Assembly (NCBI GenBank): GCA_031178105.1
Contig: JAPSJX010000003.1
Span: 1-57,093 of the forward strand
Reading direction: 5' to 3'
DNA length: 57,093 nt
Origin: Agrococcus sp.
Lineage (GTDB): Bacteria > Actinomycetota > Actinomycetes > Actinomycetales > Microbacteriaceae
Made by a program: the position numbers and the translations under genes
Shown: piece by piece, positions 26,852 to 35,194 of the stretch
Position numbering within the stretch: the stretch's first letter is position 1
How the letters are laid out: each line of letters opens with the position of its first letter
Notes under the pieces: generated by a model
Seen by the model: the letters and a program-made list of their open reading frames with translations, nothing else
Database searches by the model: none
Told to the model about the DNA's origin: nothing

Positions 26852-27094
26852 ATGGATGCGAACGCCGATCAGCCAGAGCTCGACCGACTCCGGAGCGAGC
26901 TCTCGCGGCTCGAGCGCGAGCGGGCGACGGAGGTCGCCGAGCTGCGCTCCGCGCGCCACCGCATCATGGAGCTCGAGGCCCAGCTCGCCGCGAGCCGCGA
27001 CCGGCTGCCCGCGCCGCGGGCCCTGGCAGTGCGCGCGAAGCGGGTCGCGCGCCGCGGCGTGGGCTCCCTGCTGCGCCGGCTGCGGAGCCGCTAG
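26852..27094 (+). CDS. Small coiled-coil protein with basic tail
   Basis: 80 residues. Residues 8-50 are a charged heptad helix (LDRLRSELSRLERERATEV, AELRSARHRIMELEAQLAAS), and 57-80 is strongly basic with about ten Arg/Lys (ALAVRAKRVARRGVGSLLRR). No enzyme domain. The stop codon overlaps the next start (TAGTG), so it is coupled to the RgpF-domain gene. The same coiled-coil-plus-basic-tail module is found fused to glycosyltransferases elsewhere in this window. An oligomerising or membrane-docking partner of the next protein is inference. Confidence 0.7.
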   Translation: MDANADQPELDRLRSELSRLERERATEVAELRSARHRIMELEAQLAASRDRLPAPRALAVRAKRVARRGVGSLLRRLRSR

Positions 27095-28761
27095 TGCGGC
27101 TGGCGAACCTCGACGCGGTGCGCCGCGTCGGCATCTTCTTCTTCTACGACGGCGATGGCGTGGCCGACGAGACGGTCACGACGCTGCTCGACGGCGTGCA
27201 GCCCCACTTCGAGCGCACGATCGTGGTCGTGAACGGCGCCCTCGACGAGGCGAGCCGAGCGGCCTTCGAGGCGAGGCCCGGCACCGAGCTGCTGCAGCGC
27301 GAGAACCGCGGCTTCGACTCCTGGGCGTACAAGACCGCGATCGAGCACATCGGCTGGGACGCGATCGCCGAGATCGACGAGCTCGTGCTCTACAACTTCA
27401 CGATCCTCGGGCCGGTCGCGAGCGTCGACGCCATGTTCGACGACATGGATGCGCGCGACCTCGACTTCTGGGGGCTCACCGTGCACCACGGCGCCCCCTT
27501 CGACCCCTGGGGGCTGCTCGAGACGCCCACGCTGCCCGAGCACATCCAGTCGCACTGGATCGCGGTGCGCGCGTCGATGCTCCAGTCGGCGCCGTTCCGC
27601 CGCTACTGGGACGAGCTGCCCCCGATCCCCGACTACGCGCACGCGGTCGCGAAGCACGAGGCGCGATTCACCCACCACTTCGCGTCGTTCGGCTTCCGCT
27701 GGGAGCCGTTCGTCGACACTGCCGACCTGCGGCAGACCACCTTCTACCCGCTCAACTCGATGCCGGTCGAGCTCATCCGCGATCGCGGCTGCCCGGTCTT
27801 CAAGCGCAAGACGCTCTTCGCCGGCATCGACTCGGTGATCGACGAGCACGCGACCGGCAACGCGCGCGAGCTGTACCGCTTCCTCGCCGAGTCGGGCCGC
27901 TACGACATGGGCGTGCTCGACCGGCACCTCGCCCGCTCCGCGGACCAGCGGGACGTCTTCGAGACCATGCACGAGTGGCGCATCCTGACGCCGTCCACCT
28001 CCGCGATGCCGTCGACGGTCGCGCTCGTCGAGGCCTCGGAGGGGTGGGAGCAGCGCGTCGAGGCGGTGCGCGGCGCCGACCGCATCGTGCTCGCGGGCGC
28101 ACCCGGCACCCTCGCGGCGATCGAGGCGCCCGCGGGCGTCGAGCCGATCGGCGTGCGGACGCATCCGCTCGAGGCCCTGGCCGGCGCTCAGGAGTCGCTG
28201 GCGGTGCTCGCGCTCGCCGACGGCATCCCCGCAGAGCTGCCCGGCCTCGATCGCGACGACCGTCGCGCGGACGCGCTCGCGTCGCTCGGGCTGCCCGACC
28301 GGCTCGCGGATGCGGCCGCCGCGTTCGACGACGCCGCAGTCGGCGCGCTCGTCTCGGCGCCCGCCCTGCAGCGCGGCTGGTTCGGCGAGCTGGGCCACGA
28401 GGCGGACGGCGCGACCGCGCGGCTCGAGACCGCGGCGACGCGGCTGGCGATCCGCGCCCGCTCGAGCGCGCCCGTCGTGCCGCAGGCCGGCACCTCGATC
28501 GTGCGCGGCGCCGTCGCGGCATCGCTCGGTGCTCGCATCCGCGACGCGGCCGCGGAGCTGCCGCGCCTCTCGGCCGACGAGTGGGCGCGCCTCATCGCGC
28601 TCGCCGTGCAGGACGAGGGGCTGCGGCCTCGCGTCTCGATCACGGCGCGGCTCGCGGAGCAGCGGCTCTCGGTCATGCAGCACCAGCTGCGCGGCCTCGC
28701 GGGCGCGATGGGCCGCGGCGTCGGCGAGTCCTACACCCAGCTGCTGGGCAGGATCGGCTAG
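27094..28761 (+). CDS. Rhamnan-synthesis RgpF-domain glycosyltransferase
   Basis: 555 residues starting from a GTG that overlaps the previous stop. Residues about 10-320 match RgpF: VGIFFFYDGDGVADETV, LLQRENRGFDSWAYKTAI, LVLYNFTILGP, DFWGLTVHHG and PEHIQSHWIAVRASML. RgpF proteins take part in building rhamnose-glucose or rhamnan wall polysaccharides; the exact linkage is not predictable. The C-terminal 230 residues are Ala-rich with no known domain. Part of a two-gene operon with the small coiled-coil protein. Its stop codon interlocks with that of the convergent Ppm1-like gene. Confidence 0.85.
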   Translation: MRLANLDAVRRVGIFFFYDGDGVADETVTTLLDGVQPHFERTIVVVNGALDEASRAAFEARPGTELLQRENRGFDSWAYKTAIEHIGWDAIAEIDELVLYNFTILGPVASVDAMFDDMDARDLDFWGLTVHHGAPFDPWGLLETPTLPEHIQSHWIAVRASMLQSAPFRRYWDELPPIPDYAHAVAKHEARFTHHFASFGFRWEPFVDTADLRQTTFYPLNSMPVELIRDRGCPVFKRKTLFAGIDSVIDEHATGNARELYRFLAESGRYDMGVLDRHLARSADQRDVFETMHEWRILTPSTSAMPSTVALVEASEGWEQRVEAVRGADRIVLAGAPGTLAAIEAPAGVEPIGVRTHPLEALAGAQESLAVLALADGIPAELPGLDRDDRRADALASLGLPDRLADAAAAFDDAAVGALVSAPALQRGWFGELGHEADGATARLETAATRLAIRARSSAPVVPQAGTSIVRGAVAASLGARIRDAAAELPRLSADEWARLIALAVQDEGLRPRVSITARLAEQRLSVMQHQLRGLAGAMGRGVGESYTQLLGRIG

Positions 28762-29495
28762 CGCGGCAGCAGCGCGCGCAGCTGCGCGGCGCGGCGACCG
28801 ATGCCCCAGCCGGTCACCTTCGTGAGCGCCTCGCCGATGATCGAGCCCGACATCTTCGACTCGCCCGCCTCGCGGTCGCGGAACTCGATCGGCACCTCGC
28901 TGATCGCCGCGCCGGCGTCGTGCGCCCGCACCGTCATGTCGATCTGGAAGCAGTAGCCGCGGCTCTCGAGGTCGTCGAGGTCGAGCCGGCGGAGCAGCTC
29001 GGTGCTGTAGACGCGGTAGCCGGCGGTCACGTCGTGCGCCGGCACGCCGAGCATGAGCCGGGCGTAGAGGTTCGCGCCGCGGCTGAGCGCCTCGCGGCGC
29101 TTCGGCCAGTCGACGACGCTGCCGCCCGGCATCCAGCGCGAGCCGATCACGAGCTCGTCGCCGGCGGCCGCCCGCTCGAGCATCGCCCGCACCCGCTCCG
29201 GCGGGTGCGAGCCGTCGGCGTCGATCTCGATCACGTGGGTGTAGCCGCGCTCGATGCCGATCGCGAAGCCGTCGAGGTAGGCGGCGCCGAGGCCGAGCTT
29301 GCCCGGGCGGTGCCGGACCGTGATGCGAGGGTCCGCGGCGGCCATCCGGTCGGCGAGCTCGCCGGTGCCATCCGGGCTCGCGTCGTCGAGGATCAGCACG
29401 TCGAGCTCGGGGACGGCTGCGAGCAGCCGGTCGACGAGCACCGGGAGCGACTCGATCTCGTCGTACGTCGGGATGAGCGCGAGCGCCTTCATCAT
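28758..29495 (-). CDS. Polyprenol-phosphate-mannose synthase (Ppm1/DPM1-like)
   Basis: 245 residues (MMKALALIPTYDEIESLP), GT2 family. Donor-site motifs are LILDDASPDGTGELADRM and HVIEIDADGSHPPERV (DAD); RPGKLGLGAAYLDGF, GSRWMPGGSVVDWPKRRE, VTAGYRVY and YCFQIDMTVRAH are typical of DPM1/Ppm1. It transfers mannose from GDP-mannose to polyprenyl phosphate on the inner face of the membrane. It has no membrane helix, so the multi-spanning protein 11 bases upstream may anchor it or use its product. The second ATG (29492) is an equally possible start. Confidence 0.9.
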   Translation of the reverse strand: MMKALALIPTYDEIESLPVLVDRLLAAVPELDVLILDDASPDGTGELADRMAAADPRITVRHRPGKLGLGAAYLDGFAIGIERGYTHVIEIDADGSHPPERVRAMLERAAAGDELVIGSRWMPGGSVVDWPKRREALSRGANLYARLMLGVPAHDVTAGYRVYSTELLRRLDLDDLESRGYCFQIDMTVRAHDAGAAISEVPIEFRDREAGESKMSGSIIGEALTKVTGWGIGRRAAQLRALLPR

Positions 29496-29506
29496 GGATG
29501 GTCCCT

Positions 29507-30844
29507 TCACGGCTCGCCCAGGATCGAGGGGCAGTCGAGCACCAGCGCTCGATTGTACGGGGCGATGAGCAGGTCCTCCGGTGCACCGCCGCTCGCGCAC
29601 GCCGCTTGCTGCCGCTCCACCTGGGCGCTCCAGCGCTCGACGCCGATGCGGTGCGAGCCTGTGTCCGGGGACTGCCAGGCCATCGCGCCGACGAACGCCG
29701 CGAGCCCGAGCGCGAGCACGGGTCGTGCGACCGAGCGCCACCGCCCATGCAGCCGCTCGACCGCCGCCGACGCCGCGATGGGCACGATCGCGGCGAGCAG
29801 CATGCCCGCCGCACCGCCGTAGCGGAGGTCGACGATCGCCGTCAGCCACTCGTCGCCGCGGAACGACGCGTACTGGAACTGCTCGATCGGCGAGGCGAGC
29901 AGCGAGCCGCCGAACGACGAGGCCGACGCGAGCAGGACGACGGCGCCGGCCATGCGCGCCCGCCATGAGCCCCAGATGATGACGACGAGGGCCGCGAGCA
30001 CGAACACCGCGAGGACGGGGGCCGCGGCGAGCGGGCCCTGCGCGGCGAAGGCCTCGCGGATGCCCTGCTCGGTCGGCTGCAGCGTCGGCATCACCACGTT
30101 CGAGAGCCAGCCGACGACGACGTCGGGGATCCCGATCGGCACGCCGTCGTACCCGCCGCGCGGCGCGAGCATCCACGACAGCGCCTGGCCGCCCAGCCCG
30201 AGCAGGAAGCCGCCGATCACGGGCCACAGCAGGGGCCGTCGACGGTGGATGCGCAGCAGCAGCACCGGCAGCATGAGCAGCAGCTGCACCTCCGTCATGG
30301 CCGCCGCGAAGGCGGCGACGGCGATGAGCCAGGACTCCAGCCGGGAGCTCGGCATGGAGAGCGCGATCCAGACGCCGAGCCACAGCATGAAGGTGTGGAG
30401 GTCGGCCAGGTTGCCGATGATCTCGGGGGCGATGAGCGGCACGACGACCGGGACCATCCCGAGCGCGATGCGCGCGGGCAGCCACGGGACCGCCCAGCGG
30501 GCGAGCGGGATCGTGGCCGCGCAGACGAGGGCGGCGATGATCGCGCTCGCCCAGAACACGACGACCGCATAGCTCGCGAGCGGCGCGAGCGCGACGACCG
30601 CGTCGGCGAGCAGCCTCGGCAGCAGGTGCTGATAGCCGGCGTACGGCGCGACGATCGAGCCCACGGGGTCCTGCAGCGCGCCGAGCAGGAAGACCGCGCC
30701 GTCCTCGGCCCAGACCACGTCGTGCTCCGCTGCGGGGATGCGCGCCACCTGGAACGCGAGGGCGGCGACGAAGACGGCGGCCGCGGCGACCCATCCGGGC
30801 CACCGCCGCCCGGTCGAGCGCTCGGGATCCGTCGCCTGCTCCAT
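29507..30844 (-). CDS. Multi-spanning membrane protein, putative GT-C mannosyltransferase
   Basis: 445 residues with roughly 10-11 hydrophobic helices. Directly after TM1 comes an outer loop with VVWAEDGAVFLLG; an acidic pair at this place is typical of GT-C enzymes that use polyprenyl-phosphate sugars. A polar C-terminal segment with two cysteines follows the last helix. I do not recognise a named family. The operon with the polyprenol-phosphate-mannose synthase suggests it spends that donor outside the cell. TAGCCT six bases before the ATG indicates a leaderless mRNA. Confidence 0.7.
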   Translation of the reverse strand: MEQATDPERSTGRRWPGWVAAAAVFVAALAFQVARIPAAEHDVVWAEDGAVFLLGALQDPVGSIVAPYAGYQHLLPRLLADAVVALAPLASYAVVVFWASAIIAALVCAATIPLARWAVPWLPARIALGMVPVVVPLIAPEIIGNLADLHTFMLWLGVWIALSMPSSRLESWLIAVAAFAAAMTEVQLLLMLPVLLLRIHRRRPLLWPVIGGFLLGLGGQALSWMLAPRGGYDGVPIGIPDVVVGWLSNVVMPTLQPTEQGIREAFAAQGPLAAAPVLAVFVLAALVVIIWGSWRARMAGAVVLLASASSFGGSLLASPIEQFQYASFRGDEWLTAIVDLRYGGAAGMLLAAIVPIAASAAVERLHGRWRSVARPVLALGLAAFVGAMAWQSPDTGSHRIGVERWSAQVERQQAACASGGAPEDLLIAPYNRALVLDCPSILGEP

Positions 30845-30850
30845 CCGGCC

Positions 30851-30856
30851 AGGCTA
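30851..30856 (-). promoter_or_regulatory. -10 element TAGCCT, leaderless promoter of the GT-C-like/Ppm1 operon
   Basis: TAGCCT on the minus strand, six bases before the ATG at 30844. The divergent gene has a weaker box, GAGAAT at 30887-30892, seven bases before its ATG at 30900. Confidence 0.5.
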
Positions 30857-30899
30857 TGACACGACGGTCGCCGCTCCCCCGCGTGCGAGAATCGCCTCC

Positions 30900-32192
30900 A
30901 TGCTCGTGCGCGCCCCTCACCGGCTGCTCGCGACCTTCATCGTCCTCCAGCTCGCGTGCGGCGACCTCGTGCGCAACCTGCTGGGCTGGCAGCTGTGGGC
31001 CGCGCTCAGCGCGCTCACGCTCGTGTGGGCGCTCGTCGCGCTCCGCCGGTCGAGCGCGACGTGGCAGTGGCTGCCCGCACCGCTGCTCGCGTTCGTCGGC
31101 GTGGCCGCGGCCACCCTCATCGTCACGCCGCATCCGCTCGCGACCCTGCTCGGCGTGGGACTGCTGCTCGTCCACGTCGTGATCGCGGTCGTGCTCGCCA
31201 CCCTGCCGCTCCACACGCTGCTCGAGGTGCTCCACCGATGCCTGCAGGGCATGCTCGTGGCGTCGCTCGCGTTCGAGATCGGGATCGCCCTGTTCGTCCA
31301 GGGACCGGTCTACCCCGTGTGGCTCGAGCGCGACAGCGGCCTGCCGATGATCCCGTGGTCGACCGGCGGCATCTTCTGGGGCCACCGCATCCAGGGCATC
31401 ACCGGCAACCCGAACCTCACGGCGATGCTCGCGCTGCTCGCGCTCATCATCGCGATCGGCCGCCACCGCGCCGGCCTCGACCGGCGGCTCTGGTGGGTGT
31501 GGACGGCGCTGCCGGTCGTCGTGCTCGCCCTCACCCGGTCGATGACGGTGCTCGTCGCCGCGGTGGTCGTGGTCGTCTCGTTCTGGCTCGTCTACACGTG
31601 GCGCCGCCGGCCGCGCGGCGCCTTCCGACCCGCGGTCGTCGCCGCGGCGGGCGTGCTCGCGGTGCTGACCGCGTGGGCGATCAGCAACTGGGACCGGGTG
31701 GTCGAGGCGCTCGGCCGCGAGGCGTCGATGGAGGACCGCTTCCAGATCTGGGCCGCTGCGCTCGACTGGTGGCGCGGCTCCCCGCTGCTCGGCCGGGGCT
31801 GGATGGGCTACTGGATGCCGTGGGTGGAGCCCTACGACCGGCTCGGCCTGCAGGACGGCATCGTGTACCTGCAGGCGCACAGCGTCTGGATCGATGTGCT
31901 CATGCAGGCCGGCATCCTGGGCCTGCTCGCGTGGGCGTGGCTGCTCGGGTCGACGCTGCGCGGCGCCGGCCACGACCTCGCGGAGGCGCCGGCCGGCGCC
32001 GGCCCGATCGCCGCCGTGCCGCTCATGATCCTCGTCGCCGAGGGCGTGCAGGGCATCGCCGAGTCGCGCCCGCTCATCGAGCTCGGCATGGTGCTGCTCG
32101 TCGTGCTCGCCGTGCGGCAGCAGCGAGCGCGCGTCGAGCTGGGCCGGCTGCAGACGATGGCCCTCCCCTTGCCGCCGCAGCACGCCGGGTAG
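30900..32192 (+). CDS. O-antigen ligase/polymerase-like membrane protein (Wzy_C)
   Basis: 430 residues with about 10-12 membrane helices. The long outer loop (about 145-165) and IQGITGNPNLTAMLALLAL followed by LTRSMTVLVAAVVVVV resemble the Wzy_C/O-antigen ligase core. A second loop has WAAALDWWRGSPLLGRGWMG and QAHSVWIDVLMQAGILGLL, where the conserved H of the family sits. Members ligate or polymerise lipid-linked glycans on the outer face. In a Gram-positive this is more likely a polymerase or a transferase to another wall polymer. First gene of the operon with the epimerase and GH99-like genes. Confidence 0.82.
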   Translation: MLVRAPHRLLATFIVLQLACGDLVRNLLGWQLWAALSALTLVWALVALRRSSATWQWLPAPLLAFVGVAAATLIVTPHPLATLLGVGLLLVHVVIAVVLATLPLHTLLEVLHRCLQGMLVASLAFEIGIALFVQGPVYPVWLERDSGLPMIPWSTGGIFWGHRIQGITGNPNLTAMLALLALIIAIGRHRAGLDRRLWWVWTALPVVVLALTRSMTVLVAAVVVVVSFWLVYTWRRRPRGAFRPAVVAAAGVLAVLTAWAISNWDRVVEALGREASMEDRFQIWAAALDWWRGSPLLGRGWMGYWMPWVEPYDRLGLQDGIVYLQAHSVWIDVLMQAGILGLLAWAWLLGSTLRGAGHDLAEAPAGAGPIAAVPLMILVAEGVQGIAESRPLIELGMVLLVVLAVRQQRARVELGRLQTMALPLPPQHAG

Positions 32193-32195
32193 CAT
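32190..32195 (+). promoter_or_regulatory. -10 element TAGCAT overlapping the ligase stop codon
   Basis: TAGCAT includes the TAG stop of the preceding gene and stands eight bases before the ATG at 32204, so the epimerase gene can have its own leaderless transcript. Confidence 0.4.
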
Positions 32196-32203
32196 CGAGC
32201 GTG

Positions 32204-33061
32204 ATGGAGAACACCCAGACTGCGCAGCACATCCTCGTCACCGGCGCGGGCGGCTACATCGGACGCCACGTCGTCGCGGCGCTGCTCGATCGCGGCGCGC
32301 GCGTGACCGCCGTGGTGCGCCACTTCCGCGCCTACCGCATCGACGAGCGCGCGACCGTCGTCGAGGCCGACCTGCTCGACCCTCGCACCGACCTCGACGC
32401 GCTCATCCAGGACCGGCCGGACGCGGTCGTGCACCTCGCGTGGGAGGCGGGCTTCGCGCACAACTCCCCCGTGCACATGCTGCGGCTCTCCGACCACTTC
32501 CGGGTGCTGTCGCACTTCGCGAAGGCAGGCATCACGCGCCTCGCCATCCTGGGCACGATGCACGAGATCGGCCGCTTCGAGGGCGCGATCACCGCCGAGA
32601 CGCCGACCGCCCCCGCCTCGCTCTACGGCATCGCGAAGGACGCCCTGCGCCGGGCGGTGCTCGCCGACCTCGGCGAGACCACGATCCAGTGGCTGCGCGC
32701 CTTCTACATCTACGGGGACGACCGCAACAACCAGTCGATCTTCACGAAGCTGCTCGAGGCCGCCGAGCAGGGCAAGCGCACCTTCCCCTTCACCTCCGGC
32801 AAGAACCAGTTCGACTTCATCCACGTCGACGAGCTGGGCAGGCAGATCGCCGCCGTCGCGCTCCAGGACGAGGTCGCCGGCGTCATCAACGTCTGCTCGG
32901 GCGAGCCGGTCGCCCTCGGCACGCAGGTCGAGCGCTTCATCGCCGACCACGGGCTCGACATCGAGCTCGAGTACGGCGCCTTCCCGGACCGCCCCTACGA
33001 CTCGAAGGTCGTCTACGGCGACGCGACCGTGATCCGGGCCCTGATGGCGAAGCAGGCATGA
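32204..33061 (+). CDS. NAD-dependent nucleotide-sugar epimerase/dehydratase (extended SDR)
   Basis: 285 residues. NAD-binding HILVTGAGGYIGRHVVAALL is at the N-terminus, with DAVVHLAWEAGF, a catalytic YxxxK in ASLYGIAKDALRRA, and RAFYIYGDDRNNQSIF and VINVCSGEPVALG further on. The SYK triad is atypical: LGTMHEIG replaces the usual SSxxVYG. This relates it to sugar reductase/epimerase groups of O-antigen loci, but the substrate cannot be named. A GTG three bases upstream is also possible. Its stop overlaps the start of the GH99-like gene (ATGA). Confidence 0.85.
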   Translation: MENTQTAQHILVTGAGGYIGRHVVAALLDRGARVTAVVRHFRAYRIDERATVVEADLLDPRTDLDALIQDRPDAVVHLAWEAGFAHNSPVHMLRLSDHFRVLSHFAKAGITRLAILGTMHEIGRFEGAITAETPTAPASLYGIAKDALRRAVLADLGETTIQWLRAFYIYGDDRNNQSIFTKLLEAAEQGKRTFPFTSGKNQFDFIHVDELGRQIAAVALQDEVAGVINVCSGEPVALGTQVERFIADHGLDIELEYGAFPDRPYDSKVVYGDATVIRALMAKQA

Positions 33062-35172
33062 CCGGAGCCGGCGACCCGGACCGGATCGAGCTCCAGCAGC
33101 AGATCGACAGCCTGCGGGCGCAGCTCGAGCAGGCGGAGGCCCGCGCCGAGCGGCCGGACGCCTGGGACCCGAAGGTCTGGGCGTCGCGAGCGAGCCGCAT
33201 CGGCTCGATGGGCGCTCGCGCCGTGCGACGCGCGAAGGCCGCCGCGAGCGGCCCTCGCGCGCGGCGCGCGACCGACCGCACGCGCCCGTCCTCCTTCCCC
33301 GCCTGGCAGCGGCGACTCGAGGGCGCGCGCTTCGTCGGCTTCCCGACCCACTGGCGCGACCGCATCGGGCCCGCGGCGCCGGCGCCCATCGCGGTCGTGC
33401 TGCACTGCCACTACGCGGAGCTGCTGGACGAGCTGCTCGGCGCGCTGCCCGCGATCGGCGAGCCGTTCGACCTGTACGTCACGAACTCGTCCGGCCAGCC
33501 CATCTCGGCGGCTCGGCTGGCCATCGCGGGTGCCGCGCACGCCGAGGTGCTCACGGTCGAGAACCACGGCCGCGACATCTGGCCGCTCCTGCAGGTCGTG
33601 AACGCCGGCATCCTCGATCCGTACGACCTCGTGCTCAAGGTGCACACGAAGCGCAGCGAGTGGCGCGAGGGCCATGGAGCGCTCGAGGGATCGGGTGCCG
33701 AATGGCGGGCCGCCCTCGTCGGCTCGCTGCTCGGTGCGCGCACCAGCGCGATCATCGACGCCTTCCGGCGCGACCGCTCGATCGGCATCGTCACCGCCGA
33801 CGGCAGCGTGGCCGGGCCGGAGCACTGGGGGTCGAACCTCGATCTCGTGCGCGGCATCCTCGAGCGGCTCTCGATGCCGCTCGAGCCCGACGACCTGCGG
33901 TTCGCCGCAGGGTCGATGTACTGGATCCGCGGGTTCCTGCTGCAGGCGCTGCGGGCGCTCCGCATCGACCGCGACGACTTCGAGGACGAGGCCGGTGCCA
34001 TCGACGGCACCGCGGCGCACGCGATCGAGCGCATCATCGGCATCGGCGCCGTCGAGGCTGGCCTCGACGTCCTCGAGCTGCGCGAGGCGGACGCCCGCGC
34101 CGATCGCGCATCCGTCGACGGCCGCGTCGTCGCCTTCTACCTGCCCCAGTTCCACCGCACCGCCGAGAACGACCGCTGGTGGGGTGCCGGCTTCACCGAG
34201 TGGGCGAACGTCGCGAAGGCGAAGCCGCTCTACCCCGGCCATCAGGTGCCCCTCCTGCCCGGCGAGCTCGGCTTCTACGACCTCGCGCTCGATGAGGTGC
34301 GGCAGCGGCAGCGCGACATGGCCGCGGCGCATGGCGTCGCGGGCCTCATGTACTACCACTACTGGTTCGCGGGCCGCCGCGTGCTCGGCCTGCCGCTGCA
34401 GCGGCTCGCCGACGGCGACATCGACCAGCCGTTCTGCGCCATGTGGGCGAACGAGAACTGGACCCGCCGCTGGGACGGCCTCGACGCGAACGTGCTCATC
34501 GGCCAGGACTACGACCGCGTTCCAGCGACCGAGTTCATCGAGGACATCCTGCCGATGCTCCGCGATCCGAGGTGGATGCGCGTCGACGGCGCGGCGATCG
34601 TCGCAGTCTACAAGATCGGGACGGTGCCGGATGCGGCGGTGACGATCGCGCACTGGCGCGAGCGGGCGCGACAGGAGGGCGCCGGCGAGCTCCACGTGCT
34701 CGCCGTCGACATCGGCGAGCAGATGGGCGGGCTCCCGCGCAGCGAGCTCGTCGGCCTCGCCGACGGCACGCTGACCTTCGCGCCCCACAACCTGCCGTGG
34801 GTCCCGTCCGACCGGGCTGGAGAGGCCGACGAGCGCTTCGCCGGCAACCTGATGGGCTACCGGGGCACGGCCGACGCGGCCATCGCGCAGCTGGATGCGC
34901 TCGACGAGCACCACTACCCCGGCGTGATGGTGACGTTCGACAACACCGCACGCAAGCAGTGGACGCCGATGGCGTTCACCGGCGCCAACCCGTGGACCTT
35001 CCGCCGCTGGCTCGCGGCTGCCCTCGAGGCGCAGGCCGACAGGCCGGCGGAGCACCGCATCGTCTTCGTGAACGCGTGGAACGAGTGGGCGGAGTCGGCC
35101 GTGCTCGAGCCGACCGAGCAGTTCGGGCAGACCTACCTGCTCGCCTGCCGGCAGGTCTCGCCGCCGCGCTAG
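33058..35172 (+). CDS. RgpF-domain/GH99-like (WbsX) fusion protein
   Basis: 704 residues in three parts. Residues 8-65 are a coiled coil (IELQQQIDSLRAQLEQAEAR) with a basic tail (GARAVRRAKAAASGPRARRA). About 105-340 are an RgpF domain (NHGRDIWPLLQVVNAGI, VLKVHTKRSEWREG, WGSNLDLVRGIL). About 355-695 are a WbsX/GH99-like domain (VVAFYLPQFHRTAENDRWWG, GFTEWANVAKAKPLYPGHQ, MYYHYWFAGRRVLG, WANENWTRRWDG, and FVNAWNEWAESAVLEP). Such proteins occur in polysaccharide loci and are thought to be glycosyltransferase or remodelling enzymes; no signal peptide is present, so it acts inside. Coupled to the epimerase by ATGA overlap. Confidence 0.88.
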   Translation: MTGAGDPDRIELQQQIDSLRAQLEQAEARAERPDAWDPKVWASRASRIGSMGARAVRRAKAAASGPRARRATDRTRPSSFPAWQRRLEGARFVGFPTHWRDRIGPAAPAPIAVVLHCHYAELLDELLGALPAIGEPFDLYVTNSSGQPISAARLAIAGAAHAEVLTVENHGRDIWPLLQVVNAGILDPYDLVLKVHTKRSEWREGHGALEGSGAEWRAALVGSLLGARTSAIIDAFRRDRSIGIVTADGSVAGPEHWGSNLDLVRGILERLSMPLEPDDLRFAAGSMYWIRGFLLQALRALRIDRDDFEDEAGAIDGTAAHAIERIIGIGAVEAGLDVLELREADARADRASVDGRVVAFYLPQFHRTAENDRWWGAGFTEWANVAKAKPLYPGHQVPLLPGELGFYDLALDEVRQRQRDMAAAHGVAGLMYYHYWFAGRRVLGLPLQRLADGDIDQPFCAMWANENWTRRWDGLDANVLIGQDYDRVPATEFIEDILPMLRDPRWMRVDGAAIVAVYKIGTVPDAAVTIAHWRERARQEGAGELHVLAVDIGEQMGGLPRSELVGLADGTLTFAPHNLPWVPSDRAGEADERFAGNLMGYRGTADAAIAQLDALDEHHYPGVMVTFDNTARKQWTPMAFTGANPWTFRRWLAAALEAQADRPAEHRIVFVNAWNEWAESAVLEPTEQFGQTYLLACRQVSPPR

Positions 35173-35194
35173 CCGCGCTCACCGCGGGCGGCGC

